Below, piece by piece: positions 1 through 5,737 of a stretch of 7,093 bases of DNA. Positions within the stretch are counted from its first letter, which is position 1. The number at the start of each line of letters is the position of its first letter. The notes under the pieces were generated by a model. That model made no database searches, was not told the origin of the DNA, and saw only the letters and a list, made by a program, of their open reading frames with translations. Made by a program: the position numbers and the translations under genes. The stretch is from NCBI GenBank assembly GCA_003135495.1, contig PLBX01000175.1:284-7376 (forward strand), given 5' to 3'. The DNA is from Acidobacteriaceae bacterium (GTDB lineage Bacteria > Acidobacteriota > Terriglobia > Terriglobales > Acidobacteriaceae).

Positions 1-1
1 C

Positions 2-2230
2 GCTCACGTTATCAGCATGAGCTATGGCAGCTGCGAGTGGCAGGCGCAAGACGATGAGACGGAACTTCAGCAGGCCAACTCCCAGGGCATCACCATCCTC
101 AACTCCTCCGGTGATACTGGCTCCGCAGGCTGCGACGGCTTCACAAATTCGGACAACAATCTTGCGCAAGGCGGACTGGCGGTCGGGTACCCAGCAAGCA
201 GTCAGTATGTAACTGGAGTGGGGGGAACGGCGGTTCCCTTCAACGATTTCACCACCCCGTACTGGATCACAACGAACGCCAACGACGGCGGCTCGGCGCA
301 AGAATATATTCCCGAGCAAGCCTGGAACGATGTCGATGAATTCGCCGCCTCCTGCGCTGCGAACCCCAGCAATTTCTGCTCTTTCTACGGGATCACATCT
401 CCACTCACGGCGCAGGAGGCTCTTGGCATCGGCGGTGGTGGCGGCGGAGCCAGCAACTGCGTGACGGAAACTGCCCAATTCATTTGCACCGGAGGATTCG
501 CCCAACCCGCATGGCAAACGGTAAGCGTGCAGGGACAAGCTAGCGCTCGTTTCGTGCCCGATGTTTCTTTGCTGGCCACGCCGAACTTCCCCGGCTACGT
601 ATGGTGCACGCCGGTCGAATATCTCTCTTCGACTAGCCCTTACGACACGGAGACGACCAGCAGTTGTGCTACTTCGATCACAAACTCCGTGAATGGCATT
701 GTGGATAGCAACAATAATTTCATTGTTTTTCCGTCGATCGTTGGCGGTACGTCGGCGTCCACGCCCGTCTTTGCTGGCATCGTTACGCTGCTGAACCAGT
801 ACGTGGTGGCAAACGGAGGAACGGCGGGCTTAGGCAATATCAATCCGAACCTCTATTACCTCGCGGCTTACAATCACAGCGCGTTTCACCAAGTCACCAC
901 TGGCGATAGCAATGTCTACTGCCAGCCGGGCACACCGGCGGGACAACCAGCCGCTCTTATTTGTCCCGATGCGGGCGTTATCGGCTACCAGGCTTCCAAC
1001 TTCGACACGGCGGCTGACACTGGTTATAACCTCGTCACCGGCCTCGGTTCAGTGGACGCTTTTAATCTCGCCACAGCTTGGTCTGCTTCGACCGCAAAAG
1101 CCTTTACCCTGGCGGTGCCGGCGATTTCGACGGTTGTGAACCAGCCAATAACCTGGAATGGAACGCTGACTGCCTTCAACGGCTACAACAGCAGCGTTAA
1201 CATTACCTGCACTGGCTCACCCTGCGGGACTGTCAGCTTTACTCCTTCCACGAAGACTCCGACTTCTACCGGTGCCGCATTCGGTCTGACCGTCGGCAGC
1301 AGCGCAACCGGATTCAGCGCTCCAGTGACTTACAATTTCGACGTTACAGCCAGTGACGGAACGATCACACACACACATTCTGTCAGCCTGGCCGTGAATA
1401 CCGATATCAGTGTGCCGACGACCCTTTCGGCTCCCCCCGCAGCGCACGCCGGCCAGTCTACATCAACCTCCATGCAACTCACGCCGGTCGGCGCCAGCGC
1501 CTTCACTGCTCTCGTTACGTATACGTGTTCTGGCCTGCCCGCCGGTGCTACTTGCTCCTTCTCGCCGCCCCTAGTGAGCCCCAACAGCGCAGCCACTCCC
1601 GTGACGGTCACCATTCAAACATCTGGTCCCTTCACAGGCGCGGCGAGCATCGCTCGGCCCAAGTTGAGGAGCGATAAACGGCCGCTGTGGCTGCCATTCA
1701 GCTTGCCACTCGCAGGTATCGTGCTTGCTGGTTTGGCTGGACGTGGCTTGCCGCGCCGCTGTAAGATCGCGGGCGCTAGCGCTGCCCTAGCAGTCACCGT
1801 ATTTCTGGTGGCTTGCGGAGGCGGGAGCAGTTCAACACCCCCTCCGCCCACCGTCAACGTCGCCGTAACCCCGGGCAAAGTGAACACTCTCTATCCCAGC
1901 TTGCCTGGAGCTCCCGCTCAAACGCAGCAATTCACCGCCACCGTCACCCCCGCCACAGGTGTGCAGACGGTATCCCAGAGTGTGACTTGGGCGGTTTCCG
2001 GCGGCAGCGCCTACGGCACCATTAGCTCGACAGGCCTGTACACAGCCCCGGCTTCCCTGCCAAGTCCTGTAACCGCAACCGTTACCGCGACGTCGGTGGA
2101 TCCCGGTACCCCAGGCTCGGCAACGGTCAGCCTCTTGACACCCACGCAAAGCGGCACTTATCCGGTCACCGTCACTGTGATGGAATCTTCTGCCGTCCAC
2201 ACAACAACTTTCAACCTGACCGTGAATTAG
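2..2230 (+). CDS. Secreted sedolisin-family (S53) serine-carboxyl peptidase with C-terminal Ig-like domains, 5' end missing
   Basis: Residues are numbered from the in-frame ATG at 17, which is probably internal. The frame is open to the left edge and reads AHVIS before MSYGSCEW, a typical S53 core strand, so the true start, propeptide and catalytic Glu/Asp pair lie outside the window. Visible parts are the oxyanion-hole Asp33 in SSGDTGS, the nucleophile Ser246 in GGTSASTP, and the end of the catalytic domain at TGLGSVDAFNL (341-351). Two Ig-like domains follow (about 361-462 and 463-535). Next come a hydrophobic stretch (558-575), an Arg-rich turn, a second hydrophobic stretch ending in a lipobox-like LVAC (C600), a GGGSSSTPPPP linker, a third Ig-like domain (about 612-706) and a closing GTYPVTVT strand module. 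Known of the family: S53 enzymes are acid-active endopeptidases that self-process. Inferred: export and breakdown of external protein, possibly surface-anchored. The family call is firm. The natural substrate is unknown. Confidence 0.93.
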   Translation, partial: AHVISMSYGSCEWQAQDDETELQQANSQGITILNSSGDTGSAGCDGFTNSDNNLAQGGLAVGYPASSQYVTGVGGTAVPFNDFTTPYWITTNANDGGSAQEYIPEQAWNDVDEFAASCAANPSNFCSFYGITSPLTAQEALGIGGGGGGASNCVTETAQFICTGGFAQPAWQTVSVQGQASARFVPDVSLLATPNFPGYVWCTPVEYLSSTSPYDTETTSSCATSITNSVNGIVDSNNNFIVFPSIVGGTSASTPVFAGIVTLLNQYVVANGGTAGLGNINPNLYYLAAYNHSAFHQVTTGDSNVYCQPGTPAGQPAALICPDAGVIGYQASNFDTAADTGYNLVTGLGSVDAFNLATAWSASTAKAFTLAVPAISTVVNQPITWNGTLTAFNGYNSSVNITCTGSPCGTVSFTPSTKTPTSTGAAFGLTVGSSATGFSAPVTYNFDVTASDGTITHTHSVSLAVNTDISVPTTLSAPPAAHAGQSTSTSMQLTPVGASAFTALVTYTCSGLPAGATCSFSPPLVSPNSAATPVTVTIQTSGPFTGAASIARPKLRSDKRPLWLPFSLPLAGIVLAGLAGRGLPRRCKIAGASAALAVTVFLVACGGGSSSTPPPPTVNVAVTPGKVNTLYPSLPGAPAQTQQFTATVTPATGVQTVSQSVTWAVSGGSAYGTISSTGLYTAPASLPSPVTATVTATSVDPGTPGSATVSLLTPTQSGTYPVTVTVMESSAVHTTTFNLTVN
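1688..1816 (+). other. Double hydrophobic segment with internal lipobox-like LVAC in the S53 protein
   Basis: This encodes residues 558-600 of the peptidase. A first apolar run (WLPFSLPLAGIVLAGLAG) is followed by RGLPRRCK and then a second apolar run ending LVAC-GGG. The charged stretch, hydrophobic core and L-V-A-C together look like a lipoprotein signal peptide placed deep inside a protein. Whether it is processed or simply spans the membrane cannot be told from sequence. I recall similar segments near the C-termini of other acidobacterial secreted proteins. Confidence 0.6.
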
Positions 2231-2290
2231 CGCGAAAAGGTCCTTTACCTTAAAAGCACGCCCTTGGGCGTGCTTTTTCTTGTTTTCGCG
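2231..2290. repeat. Outer inverted repeat enclosing the terminator hairpin
   Basis: CGCGAAAA at 2231-2238, immediately after the stop codon, is perfectly complementary in inverted orientation to TTTTCGCG at 2283-2290. The two 8-base arms bracket the terminator stem, so the region could fold into an outer stem carrying the terminator hairpin inside. The arms are visible directly. A function is not shown. Confidence 0.6.
2252..2278 (+). terminator. Intrinsic terminator after the S53 peptidase gene
   Basis: An 8-bp GC-rich stem, GCACGCCC (2256-2263) with GGGCGTGC (2266-2273), is flanked by AAAA on the left and TTTTT on the right. The A and T runs can extend the stem to 12 bp. It begins 21 bases after the peptidase stop codon. 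The T-run on the plus strand and A-run on the left allow it to work in both directions, but the only gene ending here is the peptidase. Confidence 0.88.
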
Positions 2291-2387
2291 TTTCCTGTTC
2301 GGCTAACCCTCAGGAATGAAATTAACCTGGGTCATGATGGAGCAACTGCCTCTGTGCTTCCCGCGTCTTATTGAAATTCGAAGAAAT

Positions 2388-2394
2388 GAAGGAG
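2388..2394 (+). promoter_or_regulatory. Ribosome binding site that fixes a GTG start for the PAP2 gene
   Basis: GAAGGAG lies six bases before GTG at 2401. The upstream in-frame candidates, TTG at 2371 and ATG at 2386, have no comparable purine-rich site. The GTG start also puts a compact signal peptide right at the N-terminus. Confidence 0.75.
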
Positions 2395-2400
2395 TTGCCG

Positions 2401-3198
2401 GTGAAGCTGCCTGTTGCGCTAATTCTGTTCTGCACCTTGGCTGTCCCATTCCAGGTAATGGCCCAGACATCTGGCTCGGATCAAACGTCAGCCTCCCGAT
2501 CTTCAACTCCAGTTCCAGCCTTCGATCGCCCAGTCTCCTGGAAGTTGATGCTGCCTAATATTCTGAGTGACCAAAAACATATCTGGACATTCCCCAACCG
2601 CCTCGCGCATGGGCATGACTGGCTTCCCACCGTCGCGGTTCTCGGCGTCACCGGAGGGTTGTTCGCGCTCGATCCTATCGAGGGCAACTACTTCCGCCGT
2701 TCCTCGTCCTATCAAGAGTTCAACAAGGTCTTCAGCAGCACGCGCGCTAGCATTGGCATGATTGTTGCTCCGGCGTCGTTTTATTTAGTGGGGCTCGTGC
2801 GGAAAGACGAAAAGGCGCAACACACCGCGCTCCTGGCGGGCGAGGCGGTTGCCGATGCTGAGATCCTGACCACGGTTTTGAAGGATCTCACCAAGCGCGT
2901 TCGGCCGTCGGCTTTTCCGCCAAACGGAAACCTCTACGACTCCTGGTTCGAAAGCAAAGGCTCGCCTTTGCGATCAAACGGAGGTTTCCCCTCAGGACAC
3001 TCTATCGCTGCGTTCTCGATTGCGACAGTTGTTGCCCGACGCTACGGGAATCATCGCTGGGTGCCCTACGCAGCCTATGGCGCGGCCGCGCTGGTAGGAT
3101 TCTCCAGACTTTCTTTGTCTGCCCACTTTACCTCGGATGTATTTTTTGGCGCAGCGCTCGGATACTCAATCAGCCGCTTCACCGTGCTACAGCAGTAG
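2401..3198 (+). CDS. PAP2-superfamily (phosphatidic acid phosphatase type 2) membrane-associated phosphatase
   Basis: The protein is 265 residues from GTG 2401. It starts with a signal peptide (MKLPVALILFCTLAVPFQVMA, likely cut before Q22). All three PAP2 signature motifs are complete: K161-x6-R168-P169, P197-S198-G199-H200, and S235-R236-x5-H242-x3-D246. H200 and H242 are the expected catalytic histidines and D246 completes the relay. Hydrophobic stretches around these motifs suggest several membrane segments, with the active site facing the periplasm. Family members remove phosphate from lipid phosphates or diphosphates such as phosphatidate or undecaprenyl diphosphate. Which lipid is used here cannot be read from sequence. 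A block after the signal peptide (NILSDQKHIWTFP) resembles the N-terminus of other acidobacterial PAP2 proteins as I recall them. The gene follows a terminator, so it probably has its own promoter in 2281-2385, though I see no convincing -35/-10 pair there. Longer starts at 2371 (275 residues) or 2386 are possible but less likely. Confidence 0.92.
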   Translation: MKLPVALILFCTLAVPFQVMAQTSGSDQTSASRSSTPVPAFDRPVSWKLMLPNILSDQKHIWTFPNRLAHGHDWLPTVAVLGVTGGLFALDPIEGNYFRRSSSYQEFNKVFSSTRASIGMIVAPASFYLVGLVRKDEKAQHTALLAGEAVADAEILTTVLKDLTKRVRPSAFPPNGNLYDSWFESKGSPLRSNGGFPSGHSIAAFSIATVVARRYGNHRWVPYAAYGAAALVGFSRLSLSAHFTSDVFFGAALGYSISRFTVLQQ

Positions 3199-3226
3199 AG
3201 TGCCGCACAGTAGAAGTCTCGTGCAG

Positions 3227-4342
3227 TTATTTCTGGCTCTGAACGTCCATGCGCTTTGGCATCTGTAGAAAGCAGCGCACGACATGCCAGAACTGGTGGC
3301 GATTCAGTCCGAGGGCGATCGAGTGCGATGCGCCGGGAAGAATTACAAATTCACGGTCGGGCACGGGAAGCTTGCGATAGAAGTTCAGGAGATCGTCCTC
3401 GGTGGCGATGCCGTCGAATTCACCGCGCGCGATGAGTACGGCAGCGAGCACTTTTGTCGGATCGACGATCGGCAGGCGCGTGGTCATGTCCAGATAAGTT
3501 CCAGTTGGAGCACTGTCGCCAAACTTCAATTCGGCATCCGCCATGGCTTCGGCTACCGCGGGGTCTGAAGTTCCCGGCTTATCGCGGGTGAAGATGCTAC
3601 GGATCATATCGCGATCGCGGTGGCGCCGGTTGTGCGTGCGGTAGTATTCGACTGATTCGGATCGCTTCGAGAGTGTCGACGAGCCTTGGCCGGTCCACGT
3701 AAATGAGATGAAGGCGATACGGTCGACGCGGTCCGGCTGCGCCATGGCGTAGGCGCCAACTCGCAACGCGCCGCCGGACTCGCCGTAAAGATGAAACCGC
3801 TTTTGTCCCGTCTCGCGCAAAATTACTTCTGCCGCGGCCTTGATGTCTTCTACTCCGGAAGCGATGTCGGAATTGCCTGGGCCTATGCTGGAGCGGCCGT
3901 AGCCTTCGAAGTCCATGGTCCAGACGTCGAAACCGTACTCGGCAAATTTATCCATCAGCGAGTAGTCGCCGTGGCCGGGGACGGTGAGGTCGAAACTTGG
4001 CCTCGAGGAAACCGAAGAACCGTGAGCCAGGAAAAGGATAGGCTTGGGCGGCTCTCCGGCGCTTGGCGCTCCCATCCTTTTGCGAAAGATGTAGAGCGCG
4101 ATTTCGCCTTTCTTAGCCCAGTATTCGTTGCTCCACATTTTCTGGTTTGCGGGAGCATTGACTGCGTCCTGGGAAGATTTAGATTTATCCCGGCCAAGCG
4201 CGAGGTGGGGCGTGGAGAGTGTCGCGAGGCCTGCTAGAGCTGGCGCTCCGTGGGTTAGAAGAGTGCGACGGGAAAGAAGATTTTTTTTCAGATCAGTCTT
4301 TTTCAAATCGATGATTGCCTCATGTTGATAACTGCTTCCCAT
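3227..4342 (-). CDS. Tat-type exported alpha/beta hydrolase
   Basis: The protein is 371 residues from the ATG at 4342. Its N-terminal region has SRRTLLTHGAPALAGLATL (24-42), a twin-arginine pair (R25, R26) followed by an apolar core, so export by the Tat route is likely. The alpha/beta-hydrolase core is clear: oxyanion HG at 107-108, nucleophile Ser189 in the GESGG elbow, Asp310 in RGEFDGIA and His340 in GASHSIALG. The order and spacing of this triad fit an intact enzyme. Such enzymes cleave esters, lactones or amides. The substrate is not recognisable. The start overlaps the stop of the dctA-like gene (GTGATG at 4345-4340), which indicates translational coupling. GTG at 4345 would add one residue, and TTG at 4306, with GAGG eleven bases upstream, would give a shorter Tat leader. 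No good Shine-Dalgarno precedes 4342. The A8 run near codon 20 is unusual. Confidence 0.9.
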   Translation of the reverse strand: MGSSYQHEAIIDLKKTDLKKNLLSRRTLLTHGAPALAGLATLSTPHLALGRDKSKSSQDAVNAPANQKMWSNEYWAKKGEIALYIFRKRMGAPSAGEPPKPILFLAHGSSVSSRPSFDLTVPGHGDYSLMDKFAEYGFDVWTMDFEGYGRSSIGPGNSDIASGVEDIKAAAEVILRETGQKRFHLYGESGGALRVGAYAMAQPDRVDRIAFISFTWTGQGSSTLSKRSESVEYYRTHNRRHRDRDMIRSIFTRDKPGTSDPAVAEAMADAELKFGDSAPTGTYLDMTTRLPIVDPTKVLAAVLIARGEFDGIATEDDLLNFYRKLPVPDREFVILPGASHSIALGLNRHQFWHVVRCFLQMPKRMDVQSQK

Positions 4343-4345
4343 CAC
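4340..4345 (-). promoter_or_regulatory. Overlapping stop/start (GTGATG) coupling dctA to the hydrolase gene
   Basis: Read on the minus strand, GTGATG holds the TGA stop of the symporter gene (4344-4342), a GTG start in the hydrolase frame (4345-4343) and the next ATG (4342-4340). A one- or four-base overlap of this kind, with no clear ribosome site ahead of it, is typical of termination-reinitiation in an operon. Confidence 0.8.
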
Positions 4346-5646
4346 GCCAGATTTCGCTGCAAGGTCTGGCGATCAAGTTCATGCTCCCAGCGGGCGACGA
4401 CGAGCGTGGCTACTCCATTGCCGATCATGTTGACGAGGGCTCGGAACATGCTCATGAAGCGATCGATGCCGAGAATCAATGCCATGCCAGCAACCGGAAT
4501 GTCGGGGATCACCATGAGCGTTCCTACAAGCGCGATAAAAGCCGCTCCCTGAACGCCGCTCGCGCCCTTTGATGTCAGAATTGCTACGCCTAATATTGTT
4601 AGCTGCTGCAATAGAGTCAGGTGGGTGTTTGTAGCTTGGGCTACAAAAAGCGCGGCCAACGTCATGTAGATGCTGGTGCCGTCGGTGTTGAAGGTGTAGC
4701 CGGTTGGAACCACTAGTCCGACCAGCGACTTCGAGCATCCCAGCTTCTCCAATTTTTCCATCAAGGTCGGAAGTGCTGTTCTCGAGGAGCTAGTTGCCAG
4801 CACCAGCAAAATTTCTTCTTTTATATAGAAGAGAAATTTGATGATGCCGAATCCGGCGATCCAAGCGACACCTCCCATTACAACCAGCACGAAGAGGATG
4901 GAGGTTACGTAGAAGGTGAGGATTAATTTGGCTAGCGGGCCGAGCGAAGCAAAGCCGTACTTCCCTACCGTGAATGCCATCGCGCCGAATGCGCCGATGG
5001 GAGCAAATTTCATTACGATGCCGACGACTCTGAATACGACCTGGGTCAGGGATTCGACGAGATTCAAGAGAGGCCGGCCGCGCGGTCCTGCGGCGGATAA
5101 TGCAAATCCGAAGAGCAGTGCTACGAACACTACTTCGAGGATGTCGCCTTTCGCGAAGGCGTCGACGACTGTGGTGGGGATGATGTGCATCAGGAAATCG
5201 GTGAGCGTCTGCGCTTTCGCCTGGCCGGCATAGGCAGAGACTTCTTTCGCATTGAGCGTGGCGGGATCGGCGTTGAAGCCGGTTCCTGTGTGCACCAAAT
5301 TTCCCACGACTAACCCGACCAATAATGCGAGAGTCGAGATTATCTCGAAATATAAAAGCGCCTTGCCGCCAACTCGACCGACCTTGCGCAAATCTCCCAT
5401 GCCGGCAATTCCGGAGACGACGGTACAGAAAATGATCAGGGTGATGACCATCGAGATCAGCCGAATGAAAGCATCGCCGAGAGGCTTCATGGCGACCGCT
5501 CGCGCAGGACTGATGTAGCCGACGATCAGCGCCAACGCCATCGCCACCAGCACCTGGAACCAGAGGGTGGCATAAAGCGGCGTACCTTTCGGCGACGCCG
5601 TAGGCGGGGAAGGCAGCGGCTCTTCAGTTGGAGTTTCGACGTTCAT
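4342..5646 (-). CDS. dctA: C4-dicarboxylate:cation symporter, DctA-like (DAACS family)
   Basis: The protein is 434 residues, close to the roughly 430 usual for DctA, starting at ATG 5646. It has a Pro-rich cytoplasmic N-terminus (about 1-24) and then a continuous set of membrane helices. Hairpin HP1 carries the serine motif S286-S287-S288-R289-T290-ALP. The unwound TM7 motif is N320-T-D-G-T324 within [21 protein letters not shown]2 holds SKGASGVQG (359-367), and TM8 has [19 protein letters not shown] with R402 and N406. These stretches align well with my recollection of E. coli DctA, including [10 protein letters not shown] and [18 protein letters not shown]. The family imports succinate, fumarate or malate with protons or sodium across the inner membrane. 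Differences from E. coli DctA are Leu70 for a usual Pro, Arg289 for Glu in HP1 and Met400 for Glu in TM8, so the substrate range may differ. It is the first gene of a pair with the hydrolase. No strong Shine-Dalgarno is visible, only an A-rich tract (AAAAAAATA) just upstream. Confidence 0.93.
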   Translation of the reverse strand: MNVETPTEEPLPSPPTASPKGTPLYATLWFQVLVAMALALIVGYISPARAVAMKPLGDAFIRLISMVITLIIFCTVVSGIAGMGDLRKVGRVGGKALLYFEIISTLALLVGLVVGNLVHTGTGFNADPATLNAKEVSAYAGQAKAQTLTDFLMHIIPTTVVDAFAKGDILEVVFVALLFGFALSAAGPRGRPLLNLVESLTQVVFRVVGIVMKFAPIGAFGAMAFTVGKYGFASLGPLAKLILTFYVTSILFVLVVMGGVAWIAGFGIIKFLFYIKEEILLVLATSSSRTALPTLMEKLEKLGCSKSLVGLVVPTGYTFNTDGTSIYMTLAALFVAQATNTHLTLLQQLTILGVAILTSKGASGVQGAAFIALVGTLMVIPDIPVAGMALILGIDRFMSMFRALVNMIGNGVATLVVARWEHELDRQTLQRNLA

Positions 5647-5737
5647 TATTTTTTTAACGCACTAGAGCTCGTTGCCCTGATGATCGCGCTGATGGCTGCG
5701 CGAGACGGGGCAAGCCCCGTCTCTACAGACCAACTGA
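5647..5737 (-). other. Intergenic region upstream of the dctA-hydrolase operon
   Basis: These 91 bases separate the receptor stop from the dctA start. Besides the palindrome there is an A7 tract (T7 on the plus strand, 5649-5655) just ahead of the dctA ATG. I see no convincing sigma-70 promoter. The operon either starts from a poor-consensus promoter here or is read through from the receptor gene. Confidence 0.5.
5702..5723. repeat. Perfect 10-bp palindrome with 2-base loop between receptor and dctA genes
   Basis: GAGACGGGGC (5702-5711), AA, GCCCCGTCTC (5714-5723) form a perfect inverted repeat. It sits 14 bases past the receptor gene's stop codon and 55 bases before the dctA start, both on the minus strand. 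No T-run follows in the direction of transcription, so it is not a standard intrinsic terminator. It resembles the dispersed GTAGAGACG-type intergenic palindromes found in several bacterial phyla. That family resemblance is from memory and cannot be verified from one copy. Confidence 0.7.

Noticed and set aside
17..19. ATG 17 as the true start of the S53 gene
   Set aside because: The frame is open upstream and already reads S53 core sequence (AHVIS). The propeptide and catalytic Glu/Asp must lie further left.
1366..1377. CA dinucleotide run (six units)
   Set aside because: It encodes THTH within a conserved strand block of the S53 protein and is too short to treat as a functional microsatellite.
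1832..2200. 122-residue minus-strand frame opposite the S53 tail
   Set aside because: Its content mirrors the Gly/Ala/Thr-rich codons of the Ig-like domain. It has no recognisable domain and is rich in Arg and Gly as expected of an antisense shadow.
2316..2558. 80-residue plus-strand frame starting at ATG 2316
   Set aside because: It overlaps the PAP2 signal-peptide region out of frame, has no family resemblance and no good ribosome site. The PAP2 frame has all its motifs.
3791..4237. 148-residue plus-strand frame
   Set aside because: It lies wholly antisense to the intact alpha/beta hydrolase with its complete catalytic triad, so it is a shadow frame.
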